64,000 bases of DNA from Faecalicatena faecalis (GCF_012524165.2 NZ_JABACJ020000017.1:1-64000); one strand, 5' to 3'. Counted from the first letter of the stretch, positions 7,164-16,470 are shown. Numbers and translations are program-made. The notes: generated by a model from the letters alone, not told the origin.

Positions 7164-7952
7164 ATGAAGAAGATAAGGATTATCTTATTATCCGCAGTAC
7201 TGGTCTTTTCAATGGCTGCCTGTAATGGTGGTAAGGAAAAGGCTGATAATAAGACAGAGAAACAGACGGAAAGTGTAAAGCCAACTGAAGAAGCAGAAAT
7301 GGCAACGGAAGCTGTCACAGAGGTCGCAACCGAAGTTGAAATTGAAGAGACAGAGAAAGATATTGCCGAGGCTAAAGATTCAGAAGAGAAGACTGATAAG
7401 GAAGATAACCGGTCAGCTGATAATGAAACTGCTTCAAAGCAGGAAGAAAAGCCGGAGCAGAATGACGAGCCGGAACAGAAAGCTCCTGCAAGTGGTAATA
7501 AGGAAGCTGGAGGAAATCAGAGTAATGCAGGTAATGGTGGTCAGACTACAGACAGACCGAAAGACAATGTGAGCAATCCACAGCCTGCATCCGTGGCATA
7601 CAGTCCACAGAATGTTGTGTCACTTGCAACAGCAAAGTGTCAGGCAGGAGGGATGATTACCACACAGCAGAATTTACAGAATCATTTGAATGACGGTAGT
7701 ATCACGCAGGAAGAGTACAATGAGTATTATCCTTACGATGGTATGGAAGGCTCTTATTATAGTGTGTTTGTAGAGACAGACCTCAACAAAGCAAGTACCA
7801 TTGATGGACAGCGGTTATCATCTGAGGATGCAATTGCAGAATATATTGCAAGTATGTTACTTTTGGAAACAGATCCGGTATTCTACATCAGTTATGATGG
7901 AGTTTACACGACAGGCGGCACAGACTATTACGAGTTTCGATGTCACAGATAA
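7164..7952 (+). CDS. Low-complexity lipoprotein of the ICE operon
   Basis: A 262-residue secreted lipoprotein. The start is the ATG opening MKKIRIILLSAVLVFSMAAC, a clear type II signal peptide with the lipobox Cys at residue 20. Residues 25-150 are a long Glu/Lys/Thr-rich, probably disordered stalk; the last 110 residues are a compact domain (from about SLATAKCQAGGMITTQQ to YEFRCHR) with two cysteines. Lipoproteins at this position in Gram-positive ICEs are often linked to surface or entry-exclusion functions, but nothing in this sequence proves that. Lies just upstream of the surface adhesin. Confidence 0.7.
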   Translation: MKKIRIILLSAVLVFSMAACNGGKEKADNKTEKQTESVKPTEEAEMATEAVTEVATEVEIEETEKDIAEAKDSEEKTDKEDNRSADNETASKQEEKPEQNDEPEQKAPASGNKEAGGNQSNAGNGGQTTDRPKDNVSNPQPASVAYSPQNVVSLATAKCQAGGMITTQQNLQNHLNDGSITQEEYNEYYPYDGMEGSYYSVFVETDLNKASTIDGQRLSSEDAIAEYIASMLLLETDPVFYISYDGVYTTGGTDYYEFRCHR

Positions 7953-7976
7953 ATAAAAACGAATAGAAGCAGAAGG

Positions 7977-8016
7977 AAGAAAGATGTAAGCCATAAACTT
8001 ATGTCTTTCTTTTTTT
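7977..8016 (+). terminator. Terminator/attenuator-like hairpin before the adhesin gene
   Basis: Stem AAGAAAGA / TCTTTCTT with inner AAG / CTT pairs, followed by a run of T. The upper stem-loop (ATGTAAGCC then ACTTATGT) is nearly repeated in the hairpin after the adhesin gene at 13434. It lies about 25 bases before a strong ribosome site, inside what is otherwise one operon. Confidence 0.7.
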
Positions 8017-8043
8017 ATGCGTAAATTAAGGAGGAAAGAGCAT

Positions 8044-11000
8044 ATGAAACAGAAACTAAAGCGTTTTATGGCAGGATTTATGGCTATGCTCACACTGGTT
8101 GGAACACTCTTTACGAATGGAACAACAGCATTTGCAGCCAGTCCGCAGGCAAATATTGCGTTCTGGAATGCGTCAGTCAAAAATTCCGGAGAAGTAAGTG
8201 AGCTGAAGCCCGGATATAATCATGGCAAGATTCTGTATTCAATTCTTGACGGAAATTCTGCATATTGTATGAATTTCGGATTAAGAGCAGATGGCGGTCA
8301 GCTTATGAACAGCTACGATGATGCGAGCACATCAATGTCAGCACAGCAGAGAAAACTTTTAAGTTACTGCCTTTATTATGGGTTTAACAGTACACAAAAG
8401 GCGGCACCAAGCAACAGTCAGTGCGATGAGTATATCGCAACTCAGGCAATGGTATGGGTTATTGTAGCAGATATCTTTGGAACCGGAAGTGGTGATTCGG
8501 CAGCAAGAAAGCTCTGTAACACAGCACCAAGTCCTGATTCTTCATACAGCTATTATGAGAGACTCAGGGACAATATCAGCAGCTCCTACAATGCAACACT
8601 TCCAAGTTTTGCATCACGCAGAATTAGTGAGGCACCAACTTATGAATTAAAGTGGAATGAGGGAAGTCAGAGATTTGAAACAACACTATCTGACAGCAAT
8701 GGTGTTTTATCGGATTTTGATTTTGGCATCAGCGGATATTCTGTTGATAAGAATGGCAACAGTATTACAATCTCTTCAACGAGCGTGAATACTACAGCTA
8801 CAACAGGAACATTCACATCCAATGCTGGCAAGGTTGAGACAACATCAAGCTGTGTATTCTGGCTTACAGGAAAGAGCGGATATCAGGAGTTTATTTCTGA
8901 AAGACCGACAGCAGATCCTATCAAAGCCTATATCAAGGTCAAGACAGAGAACATCGGATATGGTGAGCTTACAAAGACAGACGAGTCAAGCGGAGTGAAG
9001 CTTTCCGGTGCAGTCTATGGAATCTATTCTGACAGCGGATGCACAAACAGAGTACAGACCATGACAACAGATGGAAACGGATATGCAAAGTCAGCTGCAC
9101 TTGTTGCAGGCACTTATTATGTAAAAGAGATTACCGCACCAAAGGGATATGTCCTTTCCGGTAAAGTTCATACACTTACTGTAAAAGCAGGACAGACAAC
9201 GGGAATCTCTGCAACAGATAAAGAGCAGCTTGGAGCAATCACAATCTATAAAGAGGGTGAGGTGCTTAGCTCATGGAATGGAAGCAATTTCACTTATGAG
9301 AAAAAGAAGCTTTCTGGAGCAACTTTTAAGGTAACTGCTGGAGCAGATATCTATAAGGCAGATGGTACAAAGGTGTATAGTGCTGGCGATGTTGTGGCAG
9401 AAAGCCTTACAACAGGAACTGACGGACAGGTGGTATTATCTGACCTTCATCTTGGAACTTATGTGGTAACTGAGATTAAGAGCATTGACGGGTATACAAT
9501 CAATACCACACCTCAGACAGTAGCAGTTGAGTATAAGGATCAGACTGTGACAGTACAGTATGAATCAACTACGATTGAGAATACAAGACAGAAAGCGGAT
9601 GTATCTGTCGTAAAGAAGGACTCTGACACAGAGAATCCTCTTGATGGTGGCAAGTACACACTTTATGCCGGAAATGACATCAAAAACTATGCCGGACAGG
9701 TTATTGTGACAAAGGGTACAGCTCTTGAGACAGTATCTACAGGTGAGGACGGAAAGGCAAGCTATAGCGTGGATCTGCCAATCTCTAACGGATATTATGT
9801 CTCAGAGACACAGGCACCATATGCGTATATCAGAAACAGTAAAGATGTTTACAGCTTCAATTTCAATGTATTACCTGAAACACAGGCAAAGGCATCATTC
9901 AGTCACACATTTGTAAATGACAGAACCACAGCAAAGATTCATATCTACAAGGTAGACAAGGAATCAGGCAAGGCAGCAGCCCAGGGAGATGCAAGCCTTG
10001 AAGGTGCAGTTTATGGTCTTTATGCGAGAAACGATATCGTGCATCCGGACGGAGCAACAGGAGTCGTATTCAAAGCAGGAGACCTTGTAGCAACACTTAC
10101 AACAGATAAGAATGGCGAAGCAGAGGTCAATAACCTTTACCTTGGAAACTATTATGTGAAAGAAATCACTCCATCAGAGGGGTATCTCTTAGACGAAGAG
10201 GAGCACGATGTAGTATGCGACTATGAGGGAGACCTTGTAGCAGAGGTATCAAGAAGCACAACCTCAGCAGAGCAGGTCATCAAGCAGCCATTCCAGCTTA
10301 TCAAGGTATCTGACAATGGCGATGATACTGAAGCAGGCTTATTGGCAGGTGCAGAGTTCACAGCTTATTTGAAATCATCTTTACCTGTAAAGGCAGATGG
10401 AAGTTATGACTTTGACAAGGCAGCTCCGGTAGTAATCGGGGAAAACGGAGCAACAACAATCACATCCGATGACAAGGGACATGCAGTTTCTATTGCAATT
10501 CCTTATGGAACCTATGTGGTAGTTGAGTCAAAGACTCCGCATAATATGAAAACAATCAAGCCATTTGAGGTAAAGATAAAGGAGAATCATCCAACAGAGC
10601 CTCAGACATGGAGAGTTTTCTTGGACAGAGAGTTTACAGCAAAGCTTCGTGTAATCAAGAAGGATTCTGATACAAAGCAGACAGTACTTGTACCAAATGC
10701 AGAGTTTAAGATTTTCAACCTTGATAAGAACGAATATGTAAAGCAGTACACAACTTATCCGTCAAAGGTAGAGCATACTTCATTCTTTACTGATGAGGAC
10801 GGAGATTTAATCTTACCGGAGGCACTGAAAATCGGTAACTACCGCATTGAGGAAGTGTCTGCACCATTTGGATATGTTGTAAATGATAAGTATGTCAACA
10901 TCTCTGTTGATACTGACACAGCATTTGAGACAGATGGTGATACAAATGATGCAATCATTACTGTGGAATATTCCGATGCCCCTGCAGTCGGAGAGCTGAC

Positions 11001-13422
11001 TGTAGAAAAGAAGGGAGAGGTACTTGACGGATTTAAGGGTGGACTCCTGGCAAGCTCATATGAGAAAGAGTTTGTTTATAAGGAAGGCTCACTTGCCGGA
11101 GCAAAATTCAAAGTTTATGCTGCCGAGGATATTTACACAGCAGACAACCAGAAGGATGCAGACGGAAACCGCATTAAGTATTACAGCAAGGGAGACCTTG
11201 TGACAACTCTTACAACTGGCAAGGATGGAAAGGCAACAGCTAAGAATCTTCCTCTTGGACAGTACAGGGTTGTGGAAGTGGAAGCTCCATACGGATATGT
11301 ATTAAATCCGAATGAGCAGAAAGTGACATTCACATATGTGGATGATAAGACACCTGTTATCAAGGAAAGCCTTACTTTCTCAGATGACAGACAGAAGCTT
11401 GATATGTCAGTGACTAAGCTTGATTCAGAAGATAATACACCGATTGTAGGTGCAGTATTTGGTCTTTATGCAGACGAGGATATCAAGAATGTAGATGGCA
11501 AGGTAATTATCGAGAAAGGCACACTTCTTGAGAAGACAACATCTGATGAGAATGGAAAGATTGCTTTTGTTAAGGATTATCCATTTGCAAAATATGTTGC
11601 AAGAGAGCTTGTAAAGCCTGCCGGATATGTGACAAATGAGGAAGCAGTAAACTTTGATACAAAATATCAGGGACAGGATGTTAAGACTGCTGTATATAAC
11701 AGCGAGTATAAAAACACACCTACAACCTTTGAGTTTACAAAGACAGATATCACAAGCGGTGCAGAGCTTACAGGTGCAACACTTACTGTACTTGATAAGG
11801 ATGGAAATGTGGTAGACACATGGACATCTGATGCTAAGGAAGCACATGTGATCAAGAGACTTGTCGTAGGCGAGACTTATACACTTCGTGAGGAATTTGC
11901 TCCTTACGGATATCTTAAAGCAACAGATATTAAGTTTAAAGTAGAGGACACTGGCAAAGTGCAGCATGTAGAGATGAAGGATGAAGTTCCTACAGGTTCC
12001 ATCGTTATCAATAAGGACGGCGAATTTGTAACAGACACTACTCTTATGAAGGGTTACTGGTATGACTTTATCTTCAATTTCTTCAAGGACAGCCTTGCAG
12101 GAGTAACTTTTGATGTATATGCAAAAGAGGATATCGTAAGTGCTGACGGACTTGACACTGTATATCACAGGGCAGGAGACAAGGTGGCAACCATCGTGAC
12201 AAATGATAAGGGTATCGCAAGAATTGATGACCTTCCACTTGGCAAGTATTATCTTGTTGAGACAAAAACCATTGATGGATTTGTATTAGATGATACACCG
12301 ATTGAGGCAGACCTTTCCTATATCGACCAGAATACAAAGGTTGTATTTGCAGGAATGGATGTGACAAATGAGCGTCAGAAAGTGCAGATTACTGTAACCA
12401 AGACGGATTTAGAGACTAAGGAAGCACTTGAAGGAGCAGTATTCGGTTTATTTGCGAAAGAAGATATCGTGAACAAAGATGGCAAGGTAATCGTAAAAGC
12501 TGATACACAGATTGAGAGAACAGTAACAGGCAAGGATGGAAAGGCTGCATTTACCTCTGACCTTCCGCTTGGACAGTATTATGTCAAAGAACTTGAGGCA
12601 CCAAAGGGCTATGTGAAGTCAGATAAGACATTTGATGTGGATGCTTCATATCAGGGAGATAAGGTAAAGGTTATCGAGTTTGAGGCAGCATTTGAAAATG
12701 CACCTATTAAGGTAGAAATTTCAAAGACTGATATCACAGGAGAGAAAGAGTTGCCTGGAGCAAAGCTTTCAGTAATTGATGCTGATGGAAAGCTTGTAGA
12801 AAGCTGGACATCAGAAGCAGGAAAGACGCATATGATTGAGAGACTTCCTGTCGGAAAGTACACACTCAGAGAGGAATCTGCACCGTATGGATATAAGGTG
12901 GCAAGTGATGTAACCTTTGAAGTAAAGGAGACTGCAGAAATCCAGAAGGTATCCATGAAGGATGAGCAGGCAGTCGGTAAGATTGTCATCGAGAAAACTG
13001 ACAAAGTAACCGGAAAGCCGATCGAGGGTGTTGTATTTGAAGTAAGGGATAAGGATGGAAAGGTGCTTGATACACTCACTACTGACAAGAATGGTCATGC
13101 AGAGAGCAAGGAGCTTCCTATCTGTACTTACAATGAGGATGGATCATTCAAAGAAGATATCCATTATACAGTTGTTGAGACTAAAGCAGCTGACGGATAT
13201 ATCCTTGATGAAACAGCTCACGATGTAACACTTCGATATGATGATAATGCACCGGATGTTGTTGTAGCAACTCTTAAGCTTGTCAATGTACCGACAGAGC
13301 CTAAGCTTCCACAGACAGGTGACAATGCAAATCCGCTTCTTTATCTTGGAATCGGTGCACTTGCACTTATTACAGGTGTTGGAGTAGGACTTCGTGGAAG
13401 AAAGAAAAAGAATAAACAGTAA
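8044..13422 (+). CDS. Giant LPXTG surface adhesin with thioester domain and about 13 Cna-B/SpaA domains
   Basis: A 1792-residue cell-wall-anchored protein. Order: signal peptide (MKQKLKRFMAGFMAMLTL to about TAFA), an N-terminal thioester domain with Cys75 (AYCMNFG) and Gln134 (IATQAMVW), a spacer, about thirteen SpaA/Cna-B-like beta domains (each with a K-containing first strand such as TKTD or VTKTD and an E-containing APKGY or APYGY strand, expected to form isopeptide bonds), and an LPQTG signal at 1755-1759 followed by a membrane helix and basic tail. Thioester domains bind host or partner-cell surfaces covalently. The start is fixed by AGGAGGAAAGAG before the ATG. The sortase at 46794 in the same operon is its likely anchor enzyme. 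Probably promotes mating-pair contact or host adhesion (inference). Confidence 0.9.
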   Translation: MKQKLKRFMAGFMAMLTLVGTLFTNGTTAFAASPQANIAFWNASVKNSGEVSELKPGYNHGKILYSILDGNSAYCMNFGLRADGGQLMNSYDDASTSMSAQQRKLLSYCLYYGFNSTQKAAPSNSQCDEYIATQAMVWVIVADIFGTGSGDSAARKLCNTAPSPDSSYSYYERLRDNISSSYNATLPSFASRRISEAPTYELKWNEGSQRFETTLSDSNGVLSDFDFGISGYSVDKNGNSITISSTSVNTTATTGTFTSNAGKVETTSSCVFWLTGKSGYQEFISERPTADPIKAYIKVKTENIGYGELTKTDESSGVKLSGAVYGIYSDSGCTNRVQTMTTDGNGYAKSAALVAGTYYVKEITAPKGYVLSGKVHTLTVKAGQTTGISATDKEQLGAITIYKEGEVLSSWNGSNFTYEKKKLSGATFKVTAGADIYKADGTKVYSAGDVVAESLTTGTDGQVVLSDLHLGTYVVTEIKSIDGYTINTTPQTVAVEYKDQTVTVQYESTTIENTRQKADVSVVKKDSDTENPLDGGKYTLYAGNDIKNYAGQVIVTKGTALETVSTGEDGKASYSVDLPISNGYYVSETQAPYAYIRNSKDVYSFNFNVLPETQAKASFSHTFVNDRTTAKIHIYKVDKESGKAAAQGDASLEGAVYGLYARNDIVHPDGATGVVFKAGDLVATLTTDKNGEAEVNNLYLGNYYVKEITPSEGYLLDEEEHDVVCDYEGDLVAEVSRSTTSAEQVIKQPFQLIKVSDNGDDTEAGLLAGAEFTAYLKSSLPVKADGSYDFDKAAPVVIGENGATTITSDDKGHAVSIAIPYGTYVVVESKTPHNMKTIKPFEVKIKENHPTEPQTWRVFLDREFTAKLRVIKKDSDTKQTVLVPNAEFKIFNLDKNEYVKQYTTYPSKVEHTSFFTDEDGDLILPEALKIGNYRIEEVSAPFGYVVNDKYVNISVDTDTAFETDGDTNDAIITVEYSDAPAVGELTVEKKGEVLDGFKGGLLASSYEKEFVYKEGSLAGAKFKVYAAEDIYTADNQKDADGNRIKYYSKGDLVTTLTTGKDGKATAKNLPLGQYRVVEVEAPYGYVLNPNEQKVTFTYVDDKTPVIKESLTFSDDRQKLDMSVTKLDSEDNTPIVGAVFGLYADEDIKNVDGKVIIEKGTLLEKTTSDENGKIAFVKDYPFAKYVARELVKPAGYVTNEEAVNFDTKYQGQDVKTAVYNSEYKNTPTTFEFTKTDITSGAELTGATLTVLDKDGNVVDTWTSDAKEAHVIKRLVVGETYTLREEFAPYGYLKATDIKFKVEDTGKVQHVEMKDEVPTGSIVINKDGEFVTDTTLMKGYWYDFIFNFFKDSLAGVTFDVYAKEDIVSADGLDTVYHRAGDKVATIVTNDKGIARIDDLPLGKYYLVETKTIDGFVLDDTPIEADLSYIDQNTKVVFAGMDVTNERQKVQITVTKTDLETKEALEGAVFGLFAKEDIVNKDGKVIVKADTQIERTVTGKDGKAAFTSDLPLGQYYVKELEAPKGYVKSDKTFDVDASYQGDKVKVIEFEAAFENAPIKVEISKTDITGEKELPGAKLSVIDADGKLVESWTSEAGKTHMIERLPVGKYTLREESAPYGYKVASDVTFEVKETAEIQKVSMKDEQAVGKIVIEKTDKVTGKPIEGVVFEVRDKDGKVLDTLTTDKNGHAESKELPICTYNEDGSFKEDIHYTVVETKAADGYILDETAHDVTLRYDDNAPDVVVATLKLVNVPTEPKLPQTGDNANPLLYLGIGALALITGVGVGLRGRKKKNKQ

Positions 13423-13433
13423 CAATTAACCTT

Positions 13434-13474
13434 GCGGGGAATGTAAGCCAGTGACTTATGTTCCCTGCTTTTTT
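13434..13474 (+). terminator. Terminator/attenuator-like hairpin after the adhesin gene
   Basis: Stem GCGGGGAA / TTCCCTGC with inner AAG / CTT pairs and a loop sharing ATGTAAGCC and ACTTATG with the hairpin at 7977, followed by six T. The next gene's ribosome site starts only about ten bases later. Confidence 0.75.
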
Positions 13475-13495
13475 AGATTAAGGAGGAACCGTAAT

Positions 13496-14491
13496 ATGAT
13501 GAATTACGAGATTTTTAAGGAAGTAGTAAAAGAAAAGTTTATGGATTATATGCCTGAGAAGTTCAAAGGAATGGAGCTTGTGGCAGAGCCAGTGGAAAAG
13601 GTGAATGTGACTCTTGATGGCATCATCTTAAGAGAAGAAGGCAGGAATATTTCGCCTACGATTTATATCAATGACATGTATAAGAAGTATCAGGACTGTG
13701 GCGATCTTGAGGAAACACTTATGGCTGCATGTGACTTCATGGAAAGGGCATATGAGCAGGCTCCGGTTGTTGATGTGGACAGCATTATGAGGGATGCTAA
13801 CGAGAAGATTGTATTCCAGCTCATCAATACAGAGCAGAATAAGACATTTTTGGAACAGGTGCCACACAGGGAGTTTCAGGATCTCTCTATTGTGTATAAG
13901 GTAATAATCAGTGCCGATAAGGATGCGGTGCAGAGTTCAAAAATTACAAATGAATTTGCAAAAAGACTTGGAATGAGTGAGGAACAGCTCTTTAAGTGTG
14001 CAGCGGAAAACACAAGAAGACTCTTCCCACCTGTCGTTCGTAGCATGAATGACATTATGAGAGAAATGTTCGCAAGGGATGGGATGCCACAGGAGATTGC
14101 AGATATGATGATAGCCGAGATTCCACCGGAGCAGACGATGTGGGTGATTTCCAATGAAAAGGGTATCAATGGTGCAGCATCCATGCTTTATGAGAATGAG
14201 CTTCATGAGCTGGCAGAGAGTTTAGAGAGTGACCTTTATATTCTCCCTTCGAGCGTGCATGAGGTTATTGCAGTATCTTCAGATATGGGAAGCCCTGAGA
14301 TGCTTGCACAGATGGTAGTCGAGGTAAATATGCAGGAGGTGTCTTTGGACGAGAGACTTTCCAATCAGGTATATCACTATGATAAGGATTTAAGAAAACT
14401 CACCCTTGCAACTGATACACCAAACAAGAGACTTGATGGTATCGTTGCAGAACCTCCCCTTGTATATGACGCGAAGGAAAAGTCCAGATAG
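13496..14491 (+). CDS. DUF5688-family protein
   Basis: A 331-residue soluble protein that matches the DUF5688 family found widely in Lachnospiraceae conjugative elements: MMNYEIFKEVVKEKFMDYMP, then a segment on isopeptide-free mixed alpha/beta fold (VTLDGIILREEGRNISPTIY), and a C-terminal part with DLYILPSSVHEVIAV. Function of the family is unknown. The start follows AAGGAGGAACC. It is transcribed after the adhesin hairpin and before the small and RadC-like genes. Expected to be cytoplasmic; no catalytic motif is obvious. Confidence 0.75.
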   Translation: MMNYEIFKEVVKEKFMDYMPEKFKGMELVAEPVEKVNVTLDGIILREEGRNISPTIYINDMYKKYQDCGDLEETLMAACDFMERAYEQAPVVDVDSIMRDANEKIVFQLINTEQNKTFLEQVPHREFQDLSIVYKVIISADKDAVQSSKITNEFAKRLGMSEEQLFKCAAENTRRLFPPVVRSMNDIMREMFARDGMPQEIADMMIAEIPPEQTMWVISNEKGINGAASMLYENELHELAESLESDLYILPSSVHEVIAVSSDMGSPEMLAQMVVEVNMQEVSLDERLSNQVYHYDKDLRKLTLATDTPNKRLDGIVAEPPLVYDAKEKSR

Positions 14492-14500
14492 GAGGCAGCT

Positions 14501-14617
14501 ATGGAGCAGGAACTTACAATGGAAGAACTCATTGCTCTCATAAACAGCCAGAAAGGTGACTTTGTTATCCGTGTCGAGTTTGGAGAGGAGGCGGTGTCTG
14601 ATGCCAAAGAAGAATGA
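14501..14617 (+). CDS. Small acidic ORF (38 residues) overlapping the RadC-like gene
   Basis: ATG nine bases after the previous stop with ribosome site AGGAGG; encodes MEQELTMEELIALINSQKGD and ends in AKEE. It overlaps the start of the RadC-like gene by 17 bases, so the two are probably translationally coupled. Similar short peptides precede RadC-like genes in related elements. Function unknown. Confidence 0.5.
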   Translation: MEQELTMEELIALINSQKGDFVIRVEFGEEAVSDAKEE

Positions 14618-15140
14618 CTTCAAGCTTGATGTGGTTTCGGTAAGACTTGTAAAGGATGCTCCGATTTATTCGGAGCACACCTTTAATAATCCGGCGGATA
14701 TAGCTGCTGTCATGGGAGACTGTATGTGCCAGTTTGACAGGGAAGTAGTGTGTGTGGTCAATTTAAGGTCAGATTTAAAACCTATCAATGTGCATTTTGC
14801 AAGTGTTGGTTCTTTAAATGAGGCAATGGCACATCCGAGAGAGCTGTTTAAATCAAGTATCCTAAGCAATGCGGCAAGCATGATGTTAATCCATTGTCAT
14901 CCATCCGGGAATGTATTCCCAAGCAAGGCAGACACGATGATGACAGACCGTATGAACAAGCTGTGTGAACTGATGGGAATACCGCTTATTGACCATATCA
15001 TAGTCGGTGGAGACAATCGTGAATTTTTCAGTTTCAGGGAAAAAGGCATGATTGATAATCCTAAGATTACCCTGAGCACAGATTACCGGACACTTGATAT
15101 CAAGTCACCGCTTGTAGCAGAGCAGGGAAAGGCAAGGTGA
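14601..15140 (+). CDS. RadC-like JAB/MPN-domain protein
   Basis: A 179-residue protein of the RadC/YeeS family. The JAB (MPN+) metal site is complete: HCHPSG at about residues 97-102 followed by the Asp of KADTMMTD, with the upstream Glu in the strand region. RadC homologues are common on mobile elements; their role is unproven and may involve DNA-associated deubiquitinase-like or nuclease chemistry. The chosen start (MPKKNDFKLDVV) has an AGGAGG site and removes an artificial 15-residue extension. It sits between a coupled small ORF and the Toprim gene. Confidence 0.8.
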   Translation: MPKKNDFKLDVVSVRLVKDAPIYSEHTFNNPADIAAVMGDCMCQFDREVVCVVNLRSDLKPINVHFASVGSLNEAMAHPRELFKSSILSNAASMMLIHCHPSGNVFPSKADTMMTDRMNKLCELMGIPLIDHIIVGGDNREFFSFREKGMIDNPKITLSTDYRTLDIKSPLVAEQGKAR

Positions 15141-15144
15141 AAAC

Positions 15145-16122
15145 ATGGATGGAAGATTTACGGATGAAGAGCTTGCCATAGCAAAGCGTGTTGATCTGTG
15201 TGCAGTTGCAGAAAGCCTTGGGTATACAGTAAAGAGGATTGGCAAATACCACACTTTAAAGGAGATGGATTCCATCCGTATCTATAACAGAAGCCATTGG
15301 TACAGATGGTCAAGGCAGTTTGACAAAGGAAACAATGGCGGCTCACAGATAGATTTCTTACGGGTATTTTGTGGAATGAGTGTAAAAGAGGCTGTGTTCT
15401 GGCTTTTAGATTTTGCAGGATACAGAAGAATTGAGAAGCCTGTAAAGCAGCCTCTTGTTCATCAGGTATCGCAGAAGCAGGCAGAGGAGAGAAAGCCATT
15501 TGTCCTACCGGAACCGGCAGGAGATAATTCCTATCTTATTTCATATCTGAATCAGGAGAGAGGAATCAGCAGAGTAGTCATAGATCTGTTTTTAAAAGAT
15601 GGACTGATTTATGAGAGCAGGCATTACCACAATGTTGTTTTCAAAGGAAATGATAAAAATGGAGTGACAAGATTTGCAAGTATGCGGGGAGTGTTTGATA
15701 AGCAGGGTAAGCCATTCAAGTGTGATGTCACAGGAAATGATAAGAACTATGGATTTAATGTGGTGAATGAAAACAGTACAGAGCTTGTAGTATTTGAGGC
15801 TGCAATCGACCTTATGAGTTATGTCGATATCTTCGCGGATTATGAATCAAATAAGCTGGCACTTGGGATGCTTGCAGATGCACCACTTGAGACTTTTCTT
15901 CGGGAACATCCGCAGATTACTTCCATCCGGTTCTGCCTTGATGGAGATGAGCCGGGGAGAAAAGCAGCAGCTGAACTTATGAGAAAGTATTATGAGCTTG
16001 GATATGAGGTAGAAGACTGTCCGCCACCTGCCGGATATAAGGATTACAACGAGTGGCTTGTAGCGGCAAAGCTTAATTTGAACAGGATGAATAAGCGAGC
16101 AGATGAACCAGTCAGGGCATGA
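15145..16122 (+). CDS. DUF3991 / Toprim-domain protein (primase-like)
   Basis: A 325-residue protein with an N-terminal DUF3991-like region (VDLCAVAESLGYTVKRIGKY to GYRRIEKP) resembling the zinc-free remnant of a DnaG-type primase and a C-terminal Toprim fold (LVVFEAAIDLMSYVDI, then SIRFCLDGDEPGRKAA, containing the Glu and DxD residues that bind metal). Such proteins often accompany relaxases and probably prime or process the transferred strand. It lies directly upstream of the hairpin array and oriT-like region, which suits a role in starting DNA synthesis. Biochemical function of this family is not established. Confidence 0.75.
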   Translation: MDGRFTDEELAIAKRVDLCAVAESLGYTVKRIGKYHTLKEMDSIRIYNRSHWYRWSRQFDKGNNGGSQIDFLRVFCGMSVKEAVFWLLDFAGYRRIEKPVKQPLVHQVSQKQAEERKPFVLPEPAGDNSYLISYLNQERGISRVVIDLFLKDGLIYESRHYHNVVFKGNDKNGVTRFASMRGVFDKQGKPFKCDVTGNDKNYGFNVVNENSTELVVFEAAIDLMSYVDIFADYESNKLALGMLADAPLETFLREHPQITSIRFCLDGDEPGRKAAAELMRKYYELGYEVEDCPPPAGYKDYNEWLVAAKLNLNRMNKRADEPVRA

Positions 16123-16141
16123 GAAACCGGATTTTGATGTG

Positions 16142-16354
16142 TGGGGGCAGAAAGCGCCCCCAAAACAGCAAAGTGGGGGCAGAAAGTGCCCCCAAAATGT
16201 CAATGTGGGGGCAAAAAGCGCCCCCGCAATTCGGACACGATAAAAACCGGATTGAATTCAGTATAAAAGTGGGGGCAGAAAGCGCCCCCAAAATAACAAA
16301 GTGGGGGCAGAAAGCGCCCCCAAAGTAGCAAAGTGGGGGCAAAAAGCGCCCCCA
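16142..16354. repeat. Phased array of six GC-rich palindromes, 32-bp period
   Basis: Six copies of a 21-bp near-palindrome with core GGGGGCAGAAAGCGCCCCC start at 16142, 16174, 16206, 16270, 16302 and 16334. Spacing is exactly 32 bp, except one 64-bp step where one unit position (16238) holds unrelated sequence. Each triplet is preceded by AAACCGGATT (16124 and 16244). Loops vary slightly (AGAAA or AAAAA; one G-to-T change). The array starts 20 bases after the Toprim gene and ends just before the oriT-like stems, in an AT-rich surrounding. Candidate origin-associated or single-strand initiation structure. Confidence 0.9.
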
Positions 16355-16373
16355 CTTTCATAAACAGAGGGTT

Positions 16374-16470
16374 TTAGGGAGATTTTCTCCCTAACTAGAT
16401 GGCATTAGGACAGAGATGTCTCTAATGCGTATCTAGCAGTCGCCGGGGACTAACTGGAGACTGGAGCTTT
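16374..16470 (+). other. Candidate origin of transfer (nested dyads before mobC/relaxase)
   Basis: A perfect 9-bp hairpin (TTAGGGAGA / TCTCCCTAA, 16374-16394) is followed by a three-part nested dyad: CTAGAT (16395) with ATCTAG (16431), GCATTAG (16402) with CTAATGC (16422) and GACA (16409) with TGTC (16417). Further short symmetry (AGTC / GACT) follows to about 16460. Such cruciform-prone DNA just upstream of a mobC-relaxase pair is the usual setting of an oriT. The nick site is not identified. Confidence 0.55.

Noticed and set aside
11425..12168. A 247-codon open frame antisense to the adhesin gene.
   Set aside because: Cys-rich, low-complexity product typical of the complement of repeated Cna-B codons; no ribosome site and no recognisable domain.
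15840..16203. Leftward frames near the 3' end of the Toprim gene.
   Set aside because: Shadows of the Toprim coding frame and the hairpin array.
16119..16342. Open frames on both strands through the hairpin array, reading repeated WGQKAPP or GGAFCPH-type units.
   Set aside because: They follow only from translating the palindromic repeat; no ribosome site, frames change at the vacant unit and both strands are open because the unit has no stop.
16142..16354. The array as a CRISPR.
   Set aside because: Units are 21-bp symmetrical hairpins with 11-bp similar spacers, six copies only, no cas genes, and spacers are not diverse.
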